64,000 nt of DNA. It comes from Terfezia claveryi. Its lineage: Eukaryota; Ascomycota; Pezizomycetes; Pezizales; Pezizaceae. The notes under the pieces are model-generated. The model worked only from the letters and a program-made list of their open reading frames with translations. It searched no databases and was not told the DNA's origin. Of the stretch, positions 11,459 to 23,296 are shown piece after piece. Location of the stretch: positions 1-64,000 of the forward strand of contig WHUX01000029.1 of assembly GCA_015179025.1 (NCBI GenBank). The letters are read 5' to 3'. The position numbers and the translations under genes were made by a program. Position 1 is the first letter of the stretch. Every line of letters begins with the position of its first letter.

Positions 11459-14400
11459 TTAAAACCTCTCTTCATCCCTTTCCTGCCTCCCAAGCTTGAA
11501 TATTCTCACACCACAGCTTTCGGCGTCCTCTAGAGAACATCGTTTCAAACCCCATCTATTAGAGAATGCTGCCTCATCATTTCCGACTTGGATCGGTAGC
11601 TGGACCTCAGTGATCCCCTCTCCCCTCAACTTCGCCTCTCTGGTCTCTTTTTCAAGCTTGCTTGGTCTGTAAACAGGTTCCAGCTTTACTACTTGCCACA
11701 CTGATCTTCCAGCACCGATCCAGGCTAAATTTGTCTTTCGAAACCGTTTTCTCTCTCCAAACCCAAGAGCTCCAGGATTTGACCGCTCAACCGACTCAGA
11801 CCTACTTTCATTTGCTCGGTACATATTGTTAAGCACACTGCAGAGTATAGCACTTGCGTCATCCACTGGGTATCTGCGACGAATGGCTCCACGGATTGTC
11901 GATGAAGGTATCACATGTCTATTGTGTTCTAGTTCTGGAATCTTTTTCAGAGCATCTTGTAAGGCATTGATTGCATGGGGTGTTTGTGCCTGAGGCAGCC
12001 GTTGGTCTAGGAACTTCTGTCGTGGTCTGAGAGTAATAAGTTTGGGTTGGCCAGCACCCGTTACAACTGTTGGAGGTGCACTGGAGCTTTCATCTGACTG
12101 TTGGCTTCTAGCGAATGGCTTGTAAAGATATACAGCAGTGAGGTTCCTCAGGTTGGGCAGCAATCCTAGAAAATCATTCTATCCCTCAGTTAGCCGCTAC
12201 TTCAATCGGTAAGAGAGATCAAGGAGGGATGTTCAACCCATGTATCATGCCCAATATCAAGTGCCAGCTCTTTCAATCCCAAACCAGTAAAAGATGTCAC
12301 AAGGTTCTTCAAATCCTCTTTTCTCAATCCCCACCCCGCGCTTAACGCCAGAATCTTAACAGGATTCTCACAATCATATTGTCGCTCACTCCCCCCAGTT
12401 CGCGCGCTATAGTTGCCGCATGTCCCGAGCCCCATATGCATCGGTTCAATCATAGAATTCAGGATCATTCGTTTTAGTGACCCCTTGCGGAAAATCTCAG
12501 TTGGGTTCCCTTTATATGCCGAAGGTAAGATGTAAAGCTCGCGAGTGAATCCTGGATTTTCACGTTTACCATGTATAGTATTCTGCCGACACAATTTCCC
12601 GTCGGGACTGCATTGAAATTGTACAGGGCGTGGCGGTAGACCGGCAAATAACTCCCTCACCATTTTCTTTGCCCCAGCCTTCCCTGCGCTGCACAAGAAG
12701 CCCTCATCTACCTTAATCACTTTTAGGCTGATTCTGAGCTCCCGGCTTAAGAGAAAATGAGTGGTAAAACCGTTTTTCATGTTGTAATAACCTTCGCTTG
12801 GAGATAAATAACAACAACGAATGAGTTTCAAGGTTTCTAGACATCCAGGCTTGAATTTGTCAGAATTCAGTAATCGCTGATCCACAATGAATCCCTCTAG
12901 GGACAGTTCTTTGAGTCCCAGACATGGCTTCTGGGACACACTAGTGGTAGAGTAGGTTTGCTTGAACGGTGATAAGTGCATGGTGAAGCGAGTAGTGTTA
13001 GACCTCGTAGTATTCCCCGGTGAAGAATCTCCATAAACCATGTTATACACCTCTTCAAAGATCTCATTATCAAACACTGGGAGATCAACCCATCGTTGCA
13101 GACCATGATTTTCCTTCATAGTATTGGATTGTTTGCTGTTAGCTTGAACTTTGTCGTCCAGAAATTCGTTTGGATCCGTCTCTGGTTCATCCATGGCCAT
13201 ATGCAATGTTGGGAAAGGCACCTCTGTGTCAACGCCCGCCCCAAGCCTCAAGACCTCTATTCCTGGGCTTCGAACGATGACTCCAAAAATCTCTTTCACG
13301 TATTGTCTATCACGATCCCACCTCTCACCTCCACTAAACCCCAACTTTTGCAGCTCCAGTACAACTAAGCCGCTAAATCCCTTCACTGGCCCCGGTAAGC
13401 TGCGACTCGATACCCCGTGTACATTCAGTAGTTGGTGAAAGCCGTTCAAACTCAGCCTTCTCAAGGTACCTTGTTGGGAAGCCAAAAACTCCATCAGATC
13501 TGATGTTATTGGTATCTCGATGTCCCATCTAAAGGTTTCCAGGCCGTTAATGCCACCATTCATGAGTAACTTTTCCACAGCTGGTATCACAATCTTCCAG
13601 TTTACTCCACGGATTCCCCAGTTTGCATCAAACACCAGAGATCTCACGAAAGTCCCATTCCCTCCTACAGCGTCCTGAGTTCGCCATTTTGTAAAGGTAT
13701 TAGAAGCCCTCCGAGATAGAATTTTCTCTAGGTAATCTATCTGCTCTACCAGCACATGGATATTATTCCGTTGCTGGAATTCTGCTAGCTCAATGTCCGA
13801 GTGAGCTGCTACTTTCCTCGGGTTATACGGTGATGCGTTGATAGAGAGCCTGCCTGCGTTATAATTCGTGTCAAGTATAATAGAAGACAGTTTCGAAAGG
13901 GGATTTGCTCCTGGTTTGAAATGAATCTGCTTGAAGATAGCGTTCATTACTGCGGAATACAACTTCTTCGATGTCTTTGCAAGCTGGATCATTTGTGAAA
14001 GTGGCAACTACCCAAGAAAACTCAATTAGTATATAGGAAATACAAGAATAACTTTGGAAGGTTACACTAACAAAGGATAATATGAAATGAAAGCACTTTC
14101 GACCCTCACCATCCTCTTGTCTGTCTACTCCTAGGCCTGTCACGGGATTCTGCATTTGCAACAATCTGATAAACGTTCCATAGCCAAGCGAAGTAGTACC
14201 ATCATGAAATATTGCATAAATGTCGGACTCGCCCAATTTACTGACCATCTGGCTCTCACTTATCTGTGGTAAGCTATCTGTTTTCTTGGGAGACCCTGTC
14301 TGAGACACCTTTAGGCTATTTTGGTGTGTTTTGAGGGTAATTGTTTCGTCTTCGTCCTCTTCACCATCGGTATCGCTTTCCTCATCGGAATTGAAATTTG

Positions 14401-15753
14401 CACAGTCTACGCTCAACTCCTCAAGTGACAATGCCCTTGTCGGTGAGTTAATAACTGGTGTAACCGGATTCATAAGTGAGGTGCTGCGTGTTGGGATGGA
14501 CGACACTGACGAAGGGTAACTCGACAGCTCCATATTTGGATCTATCCCTTCGGCATATCCCGTGCGCAGTTTGTTCTCCAGCTTCAAGCTGCCCTTTGGC
14601 GGTACATTCAAGGGCAGCATGAAAGATCTACCTAAACAAACTGCGGGTGCATTTGATGGTTGAGTGTCCCCTGCTGTTAGTCTAGGGTTTGCTAGCTGCA
14701 ACTTACCAGAAGCTGCAGAAGAATCTTGCAGCAGGACATTGAGACTTTCATAACTGCTGCTACCTGCCAGACTCACCTCCGATGTGGGGCTTCGCTGTGG
14801 TGAGTAGGCTTCCGACTGGCGATTTTTCCTCCAAAATGGACCATCTCTTTCTTCACTTCTGCGATCTCCTCCAGTATATACCGAAAGTAGATCGGCTGTA
14901 CTCTTGCGCCAGCTTATTTTTCTCGCAGTCGGGTCGTCGTCATTCTCCTTTGGGCTGTCTCTTTCCTTACTTGTACCCCCCCAAATCCCCAGTTTTTAAG
15001 ATTCGAGGACCATGCCTTCAATTTAGATTTACTTGTGTTACCTGCTTCTGAAACTTCCGATTGGTAGGACTCCGAAGCCAACGATGTTCTAGTACCAGAG
15101 CCAGTTTCTAATCTCCCATAGTCTGCAACCTTCCCTGATTGGTGGACATCTGAAGAATCGGTGGCATTTACACAGCCGAATGATTGACGGGCAGATGGTA
15201 CGCTTTTTTCTCGAGATCCCTTTACAGCTAAACTCGATTGTGACGAGCTAGCAATGGAATGTAGGGGCGAGGGATTCTGCGACTGTCTTGAGTGAACAAT
15301 TCTCTCGCAACTGATTGGAGAGGATCGTATTTCTTCCTCCCTTCCGTACAGTCGTGTAAGTGGTACGAAGGATGAATGGCGTTGATGGAGAGCCGACGAG
15401 CTTTTCCCGTCCTTCGTCTTGGCTGCTGATAGGATACTTTGCGGCGAAGTATTTGGTCTGCTATATTTTTTTGTGTCATGAATACAACTCGATGGCACTG
15501 GTGTTACTCCGCCAATGGCTAGCTGTGGTCCTTTTGGAAGATTGCTGTATGATGCAACTCCAATTTCTTGTGTCTTGACATTTTTCTCCTGAGAGGAACT
15601 GGGAGTAGTTGCTAATATCTTGCTGAAGAAACGTCGTGGTATGTTTCGCTTTTCTGGAATATTCGTATTTGGCATTCCATTCGCCTGCTCGTTGGCCCTG
15701 GTGATAGAGGAACTCCGGGGTGGATAAGATGAGCCTGAGCTCTGAGTGCTCAT
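11459..15753 (-). CDS. large F-box protein, apparent one-base frameshift
   Basis: Minus-strand gene. Coding blocks: 15753-14072 (with a break, see below), 14007-12238 and 12178-11459; introns 14008-14071 (GTTAGT donor, TACTAAT branch) and 12179-12237 (weak GTTGAA donor, CTAAC branch). The first third is Ser-rich and probably disordered. Splicing the first intron joins FHFILSF to LPLSQMIQLAKTSKKLY, an F-box-like segment, followed by about 700 residues with leucine-rich stretches (for example LKELALDIG and LLPNLRNLTAVYL). F-box proteins usually bind Skp1 in SCF ubiquitin ligases; the target cannot be read here. Two overlapping frames meet at a C7 run (14976-14982; G7 on the coding strand). One extra base there would fuse them into an uninterrupted block of 561 codons, giving about 1390 residues in total. 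An intron starting at the nearby GTAAGG is the alternative. Exact ortholog unknown. Confidence 0.75.
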
Positions 15754-17080
15754 CCTTAATAAGGACGTAGCGTCACTCTTCTCACTAACAGAAGTTTGAA
15801 AGATTCATGCCACGGTGCGTGGATCAGACTGTTGATGAGTCTCTCGCGGGAAATGGGTGCGTGTGGGGTTGCCTAATGTAGAAACACTACTGTGAATTGT
15901 TTTCTGAATCGTTGCCTTCGAAAACCAAATTAATTAGTATTAGGTTAACATCTGAGGAGAAACAAACTTTGACAGTTTCCGACCACTAGTAGGAAAATGG
16001 CGTTGTACCTGAATGCAGAATGCAACCACCCAGATTTGGAGTCTAAAGCTTAGAATGTCACGTCCGGGGATGTGTTTTGACTGTGAAGCTCGTGATTGTT
16101 GAACTTGAGGTAAGTGTGGAAGCCGCCAGACTAGAGTGAGGAACTTTTCTTTCGGCTCCACCGGGGGGTCGTGCCAACCAGACTAGCCCACAAGGTCTGC
16201 GTACCCACAAGGTCTGCGTACCCACAAGGTCTGCGTACCCACAAGGTCTGAGTACCCACAAGGTCTGCGCAGTAGTGACGTAGTGACGGTATGGAGGCTA
16301 AGGTCTGAGGAAAGGCTGAGCCGATAGGTGGGGAAGATGGCAGAAAAACGAGGGTAGATGTATTGTGGTTGGGGTGATGATGGTTTGTGGAGGAGGTTTA
16401 TTCCTGAGTTCTCATGACTAATTCAAAATTGATAACTCTCTACTGCCTCTTTGAGGCATTCTATGGTACGAGGCTAGTTGAAATATATCCTTGATCATGT
16501 GACCCTCGATGACTGAACCGACATGCCTTGAGTATGTATAATATTAACACAAAATAATACCGCACATATACATGATACTAAATACTTACTACTGTTCTAG
16601 CCCTCGGGTTGGGTCACAAAATTCATTGCAACATGTTCAGTCTTCACTCATAAATGTGAGATTCTGCTGAATGACTAGAGCAAAGCCTTTGAGACGTTGT
16701 AAAAAGCAGAGAATGTACATACTATTTAAGCTACTTCGTGTAACTATATAAAGGCTAATTTTATTACTTACAGAGCACATAGTTATGCAACTGCATCCTT
16801 ATTATAGCATGTCACGTATCAATATGGAACGATGGGCGTGTTGGCCTTTTGGGGCTGTATTGTTTTGAATTTCTCTTCACCGGAATACAGTCCATAAGAA
16901 AAACCAAACCCAAACCTAATCCCCTAGCCCAACCACAAACAAAAACCCCTATCATTCAGCCAGCCAACCTACCCTTTAATGTCAGCCTTAAAATTCCCAA
17001 GGATGTTTGAGCACGACGTCAGAAGACTCACCGATTTCTCCCCTCGTTAACAAGTGCATAGGCCGTGAACGTGTCTCCTC
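15754..17080. other. intergenic DNA between F-box and cysteine-rich genes
   Basis: No supported gene. It holds two copies of the CCAGACTA mini-sequence (about 16120-16136 and 16171-16186) and a 17-bp minisatellite directly after the second copy. Confidence 0.5.
16187..16270 (+). repeat. 17-bp tandem repeat, about five units
   Basis: Units of CCCACAAGGTCTGCGTA repeat head to tail with one substitution in the fourth unit. The array begins at the base following a CCAACCAGACTAG copy. Confidence 0.9.
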
Positions 17081-17401
17081 TCAAAAGTAGCACTGCTTCC
17101 CATCCACGCTGCAGTACCTTGCGTACCATGGGCAGCACGTTGGGGGGCGCACAGCCATACAGCAGAGGCTGTATGGGTAGACGCACCCAAAGCCGTCTCT
17201 GTTGCACTGATCTGCTCCGAGAGTCACACCGGAGTCAAGGTTTTTCTTTTCTTCCTTGAAACGGTGAAGTTCCAGGGCCTTTTCGTCGAGGGCTGGGAGT
17301 GAAGGAGCTCGAGCCGTCTCAGAGGCAGCCGGTGGTGGTAGGGCAGCCACGAAGGCTGCAAGGAGGAGGGTACAAAGAGCTGAAGTGTTCGAGGACAACA
17401 T
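17081..17401 (-). CDS. small secreted cysteine-rich protein
   Basis: A single-exon frame of 106 residues on the minus strand. The N-terminus has a hydrophobic signal peptide (LCTLLLAAFVAALPPPAAS), so it should be secreted. A charged linker follows, then a C-terminal domain with eight cysteines spaced C-x6-C-x6-CC-x7-CC-x6-C-x6-C and RPPTCC in the middle. The same spacing recurs in the gene at 40155, so the two form a family. Paired cysteines resemble the first half of granulin-type folds, but this is only a spacing analogy. A TATA-like box lies about 100 bp upstream. Function unknown; small disulphide-rich secreted proteins of this size may act in development or interaction with other organisms (inference). 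Confidence 0.8.
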   Translation of the reverse strand: MLSSNTSALCTLLLAAFVAALPPPAASETARAPSLPALDEKALELHRFKEEKKNLDSGVTLGADQCNRDGFGCVYPYSLCCMAVRPPTCCPWYARYCSVDGKQCYF

Positions 17402-17500
17402 CTCGAGTTTGACTGCTTTTTGATAAGAGAACTAAGGAGATATTGGTTCTTGCTGATGAAGCGGTGAAAAAAAACTCAAACCTAGGGGCAGGACTGCAGT

Positions 17501-17510
17501 TTATATATAG
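17501..17510 (-). promoter_or_regulatory. TATA-like box of the cysteine-rich gene
   Basis: CTATATATAA on the minus strand, about 100 bp before the ATG at 17401; position and sequence suit a core promoter. Confidence 0.5.
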
Positions 17511-19725
17511 TTTTTTCATCGTTGGATGACCCAAAATAGTAGCGTGGCCTTGGTGCTGGAATCATACGAGTTTGTATATACGAAAAGGCATGCCAGCCAC
17601 CCCCCAAGTCAGCTGGACCTCTATGGTGCTACTGCACGACCTGTCAGTTCAATTCCTGCTTTACCTCATGGCCAGAGCTCTAGGGGATATGAGTTTCCTT
17701 CGCAGGTTCCGGAGGGTCCTTACATCCTCAAATGGATCCTGAGATAGGAAAAATTTCGTTGACAATACTTTTTTTTTTTTTTTTTTTTTTTTAAATACTT
17801 CGTTGACAATACTGAACTCGTTGGGCAGTGAATGAATTGCTCGAGCTCTTGCTAACCATATGCAACGGCTCTGTCAATTGCAGCCTATGTACTAATGACA
17901 GTATCAGTCTCTGAAGCAGAAGTCAGAGTTTCGAGCTAATCGAGTCACAAGGGTATGTCATGTTGCACCAGTATCCCCAGGATGTGAATCTGCAATGTCG
18001 ATCGCATGTAGGTTCGGAACTGTTGCATGGCCTGCAGGAACTTCCAAGCAGTGACGTAAAATGGGAAGCCCTCTTCATTCTCCAGTAGTGCCTGTGAACG
18101 GAGCTCAAAGTGGCCTGCTCCTACAACGGTAGGAGAGTAGGTTGCTGGTATGGTTTGTATAGGCTTAGTATCAAGATGAGTATACTCAGCTGTTCGCCCT
18201 CGTATCAAGCCGCTATTGCATGGCAAGGGGTAATTATGATTGGATGCTCTTTCGATTCGGTTTGAAGATGAATGCGTAGACTCTCTGCGGTATTCCGGCC
18301 CGGCCGTCTTAGGTAGGTTGTGCTTGTGGGCAGGGTGATGTTCCCTCGTATTAGACTGTAGTGAGATCCAAAACACCGTATGCTGTGCTTGGCTTATATA
18401 TCAAAATTCAATATTGAGCCGTACATAATATGCTATCCTGGCTGCGGTCCTTGTTGATGTGTGATGAAATCTGGACCCCGGAGTAGTCTCAAGCTCCCAA
18501 TGATTGGGTCATAGTTTCGTTACATCGTAGGTGACCATTGAATGCGTGATATAATTGTTTGCGTTTGTGACAGCTGCAGGTGACGAGATTAGACAACTGC
18601 AGCTTGCTAGAAGAGTAATGACTAACCTTGGCGAAAAGACATCCACAGACTTGAGGGTAATACAGCCTTTTTTGCACAGCGCAGATCATTTATTCTTAAA
18701 ACTTAGACACAGAGTCAATAGATGTCCCTACTGTAAGTGCAGCAAGCAATGTGCATGCAATACTTACCATCCAAATAACTCACCTTCTATCAGGGGTTGT
18801 TCATTCTCCAGAAACCATGAACCAACGATACTTTCTATCAAGAGAATGGGTGAATTGTTGAGATGCACATCTCCAAGTTGCTTAGAAAATCAATCTTGTA
18901 GAGACCAGATCTTGCAGCTGAAATGAGTTTTACAAAATGACGGAAACCACTTATGAGGGCACGAAATCAGGTATGGGTCTCGCGAACTACCTGTCTCCGT
19001 GAAACTGATTTGTAGGTATTTTCACGCTAGCTTTATATGTTCATGTTTAAGAGCCCAAAGAAGTAAAGTGTTGCAGAAAACCATAGTGCTAGTCTCGATC
19101 AGACCCTCGTAGAGGATCAGTGCCTGCTCTATGATGCGCCAGTTTCGTCAAATTACAACTGCTCTCATATAATTAGCCTCGTGAAAACCCATAACGTTGA
19201 AGGAAAGGCATGTATACATTAATTGCATAGTATCCTGGTCCTCTGTTGTTGTATCAATTTGTGCTGGGAATCGCAACCACTTCATGAGCAGATTTCCATA
19301 GAACCTAACGAAGAGAATCTAGATAATAAAAAAGAATCTTATAAATATATAAATTGAACGGGGACTACATATTCCAGAGGTGAGATACAGTTCTAGGAAA
19401 AGGGGTTTCTATGTCTCATAGGTACTTATCATTTTAGTTTCTAACAGCTGCTAGTATCCCTTAAGCTAAGACCACTCAACACCGACAACCTATTCTTGTA
19501 ACGCTCAGCACTACTACTACTGATACCGGTAGAGTAAGTTATCTAAATATAGTGTAGTACGGAGAAAAGTGTATATATATGCCATCTCCCTTTCCCAACC
19601 AAGATCACCTCCCTACAACGACACCCCACACCCGATCTCCGAAACCTAGCACCACATGGCAGCCTAGCATCTTCCTAGATCTTATTACAATAGTTTGATT
19701 TTGGAAGACACCAGCTCTTACCCCG
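17511..19725. other. intergenic DNA
   Basis: No supported gene. A T-run of more than 20 bases lies near 17770-17792, bounded by two copies of TTGACAATACT/TTGACAATACTGAA, which suggests a worn minus-strand retroposed A-tail. Frames at 17945-18376 and 18555-18926 lack motifs. Confidence 0.4.
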
Positions 19726-21197
19726 TCATTTCGCAATACCCACCCACGCGTTCCAATTCGTCAACCCGCCCGCTGGACAACTGTTCGAAATCGCCTCTCC
19801 AGTTCCCTCAATTACCGTCTTACCATCCTTAATCAGCCTGACCGTCACCTGTCCCTCTTTCCCACTAAACGGAGCCGAAAACAACGCAACTCCCTTCTTC
19901 ACAGCTCCCTTCCCAACCACCTGTCCACCAATAGAAATTTCAACGTCCGCATCCGACCGCGATAAACTCGTGACATAGACTGCATCGTCAACACACTGCT
20001 GAGGAGGGAACTGTTGCGGGTAGCCAGGCGGAGAGCAAGTAGTTCCGCCAGAATTGCAGTTGCCCTTGCGTGTACGTCGGTACCAGTAGACTAGACCTTC
20101 TTGCGGGATGGGGACATTACGAGTTCCTGCCTTATAGGCTGCGATATAGTATGGAAGCATAAACCGCCAGCCGTCGTGGGGCATACCGTCGACATATCTG
20201 TTGGCATTCTGCACGATCCCTGGTGGGTTGATGGGGCCAATGTAGTGGGATTCACCATAGTCATTCCAGGTAATGATCTAGACCCCGGATTAGCTAGAAA
20301 AGCATAGCTCGGGGTTTGTACGCTGTTACTTACCTCGACGTAATTTGGCATAAAATCCAAGACCTCCTCCCATCGCGTGAACCACAAGGAATCACCCTTC
20401 CATAACCAGTTCTTGTTCCATTGTGGGAGGTTTGTATAAAACCACGGAGAGACAGCCATCATGTAAGGTTTGCCTCCTAGAGCGTTCCTCCACGCAGTGT
20501 CTTCCGCCGTGGTCTTCTGTTCCGTGGTAATAGACCAGGCATCCCAGGCGACTAATGAGGCAATGTCAGCAATAGGCCTCTCCTCTCATCGATCCGGATT
20601 TAGTCCTTACATGCTCCATCAACCAATCCGACATGGTTCTTGAACCCATCTGGGCCGAGTGACGCCCAATCCGGGACCAAGAATATTCCTTTAGTATCAC
20701 TTCTCACGTTGGCCCACTTATCAATGAAGTTCGTGCCTTCAAAGGTCGACACAAATGGCTTGTCGCCAACCTTGTAGTATGATCGGCGAACCTTATATTT
20801 GTTGATTATTCTCGAGACTTCATTAACGTTCCAGTCGCCGCAGCAGGCTTGATCGAACGAGATCAACAACTTGAAGCCAAGCTGGTCCGCAGCATCGTAT
20901 GCGGAGTCTAACTGTTTTTCGGTCCATGAGTCGGTTGGACCAATGTTCAACGCAAAGCCATCAATTCCGGACTCTTTGGCCAAGCTGATATCTTTGCGCC
21001 AAAGATCAGGATTGTAACTGGCAGTGAGGCCATGCTAATAGTTATAAAGTCAATCAAGACATGCTTTGGAAAATAAATGGTAGGTTACTTAGACTTACCA
21101 TGAAATGTGCAAATACTGCACGATCAGCTGCAAGAGCCTTCGGCACGATAAATGGAAGTAGTGTTAGGGCTTGGAGCAATTTCGAAAAGCCCTTCAT
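19726..21197 (-). CDS. GH71 alpha-1,3-glucanase (mutanase)
   Basis: Four minus-strand exons (21197-21099, 21034-20611, 20551-20334, 20277-19726) encode about 430 residues; the introns are 64, 59 and 56 bp with GTAAG donors. A signal peptide (first about 23 residues, ending PKALA) is followed by ADRAVFAHFMHG, the typical start of mature GH71 enzymes. Further family segments are SLAKESGIDGFALNIG, LLISFDQACCGDW, a GAFAWDAW created across the second intron, and ITWNDYGESHYIG across the third. GH71 enzymes cleave alpha-1,3-glucan of fungal cell walls, in cell separation, fruit-body development or attack on other fungi. After the barrel there is a roughly 100-residue beta-rich C-terminal domain. 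Intact by eye; each junction restores a conserved motif. Confidence 0.93.
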
Positions 21198-22040
21198 TTT
21201 GATGATTATATCGATACAGGTAAAATATTAGGTTGCGTATCCAAAGCCGCGATGATAGTACAAGTACTGTAGTAGCAAAGAAAAACTGGCTCTATCCGAA
21301 GGATTTACAGGGATCGAGTAGGAATGCTATGCAAGAATTGACTTACCGGTACGTGTGTTGGTTGGTATGTATATGTGTGAGAAGGGTAAATTTTTTGCAT
21401 TGGAGTACTTCATCTTATACACAAAACCTGGCGAACAAGGCCCGCTGTACTTACCCCCGGAATCCCTGGGTTCCTGCCTCCATGGTATTTTATCGCGCCC
21501 AGTACCTTTTGGCGAGCAGTCTTTGCTATAAACGGCACGCCAGCACAGTCAAAGTTACCTCCGGTGTGCACCGGATGCTGACTGCATTGTGTGATGCACC
21601 CCTGGGAATCAAGAATCATGTTGACATTTTATTGGCTGTTCGCCTGTCAATGTTTTTTTCGTTTTTGTTGTTGTCACGTCTGCAGAATCACAGGTGCATA
21701 CAGTATGTACATACGGAGTAAGTTGGGCGCTAAGGTTGACCGACCCGAAACGTGGAAAGCTTCTCACCCGGTCTCATAACATCCGGTTTCTTCCAAACTC
21801 AATTGTACGAGGACCCAATATGTGTCCACTGAGGGCACGAGACTACGTAAAGTAAAAGAAGATTCCCGATTCCCGATTTCCGTCAGGGTTCTGAGACAAG
21901 TTCAATGGCATGTAACTTCGGTAAGCTTCCTACTTCCTACCTCAATTAGTTTAGACTAGAGCTTTCTTCATTCGTCTCATAGTCTCCGACTCCATACATA
22001 GACGTATAAGTAGACTTTAAATAAAAATAAAAATAAAATT
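21198..22040. other. intergenic DNA upstream of GH71
   Basis: No supported gene; the region presumably includes the GH71 promoter, but no clear TATA box was picked out. Confidence 0.4.
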
Positions 22041-22054
22041 AAAAAAAGGTAGCT

Positions 22055-22070
22055 GGTTGGCACCAGACTA
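22055..22070 (+). mobile_element. mini-insertion of the CCAGACTA family, partly inverted
   Basis: GGTTGGCACCAGACTA lies between AAAAAAAGGTAGCT (22041-22054) and AAAAAAAGGGAGCT (22071-22084), a 14-bp direct repeat with one mismatch. The right half matches the common 3' end; the left half, TTGGCA, is the reverse complement of the usual TGCCAA. Confidence 0.4.
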
Positions 22071-22637
22071 AAAAAAAGGGAGCTTTCTTTATCCTCACGG
22101 AGTACCTATTTCATCCTTGCATATAATTTATACCCCTTAAAGCTAGATCTGTTCTCGTTCCCCTCTAGTAAACAAATAGGAGATGGCTTGACGCGCCAAG
22201 GAAAGGGGTTAGCTAAGTACTTAGTGTACCTAATTTACAAACGCAGACTATACAAACGTCATAGGATTACGTTACTTTAGTAGGCGCCAAGACTTGTACG
22301 GGCCAAATCAGGAAGTCTCCAGTTCAAGCCTAGCGTGCGTATGGAGAATTCTCTTTCCCTGACGACGCTGGTGGTAAGGGCCAGTGAGAGTTTTCAGAAT
22401 AGGGACGGAATCATGAGGTCAGGTTCAGTGGGTACTGCACATAAGTTACCCGAGAATCAGGCTGGAAAAACCAACAGAGGGGCCACAAAAGGTGGTACTC
22501 GTCTCGAAGCGTATCTTACGCGGGAGACTGTGGATACAGTGTATGCAACGTGTGGAGGCGTGTAACCTCTAAGTCATAGATGATAGTCTCTGCAACAGAA
22601 CCAAAAATGGGATTTATACAGCCGTCGTCCTAGAATC

Positions 22638-22644
22638 TATAAAA
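22638..22644 (+). promoter_or_regulatory. TATA-like box
   Basis: TATAAAA lies only 20 bp before the ATG at 22664, which would leave almost no leader. Either transcription starts right at the ATG or another start is used. Confidence 0.35.
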
Positions 22645-22663
22645 ATAAGAATCCTTCGACACA

Positions 22664-23296
22664 ATGTTCAGACAATATACATTTCTCGCATTAATTGCAC
22701 TTACTACCATCGCCCAAGGTAAGTTCTTACCCTTCTTTTGCCTTGTATGCGTGGCTGACTTGAGATGACTAGCATCTTATTACTCCATTTACGATACTCC
22801 TGGGCCCGTTATGCCACAATTTGGGCCCGACTTTCCGTTCCATAACCTTTCAAAGGATTCCAACGAGGTAGCTACCAAAATAAGTCAGGCCAAACTTGGC
22901 AGATTCTGCAACGAGCTTCTCTCTGGCCAGTCGGATTCTGATGTCAACGATAATGAACCACTCAGGAAGCCTGCAAGGCGTAGGCTCCAAGCCCGCAGGA
23001 CAAATTATAACTCCAATCTGAGCTTTAACGTCAACTCCAATTCTGGGTCAGGAGGGAGTGTGAGCTCATATTCCAGCTCCTATAGCAATAACAACGGACA
23101 CATCTCGGGTATTGAAAGTGGGTATCCAGGAAAAACTGGACAAGGCTACTCATACACCTATTCAAATGAGGGTACTGGACAATCCGGGTCCTCCTCGCAT
23201 AACTATACTCTCAACGGATTGAGAGTCCCGAAAGAGCTGCAAGGGTATACTCCAAAGGCTATCAAGGAAGGATGTGAGAAGGCGTTAAGTGGGTAA
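22664..23296 (+). CDS. small secreted Ser/Asn/Gly-rich protein
   Basis: Two exons (22664-22718 and 22773-23296) around a 54-bp phase-1 intron encode about 192 residues. The first exon is almost exactly a signal peptide (MFRQYTFLALIALTTIAQA). The mature chain begins SYYSIYDTPGPVMPQFGPDF, has a basic patch (KPARRRLQARR) that could be a processing site, then a low-complexity Ser/Asn/Gly/Tyr stretch, and ends VPKELQGYTPKAIKEGCEKAL. No family was recognised. The codon before the stop overlaps a GTAAGA, so the protein might continue through a further intron that I could not resolve. Confidence 0.6.
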
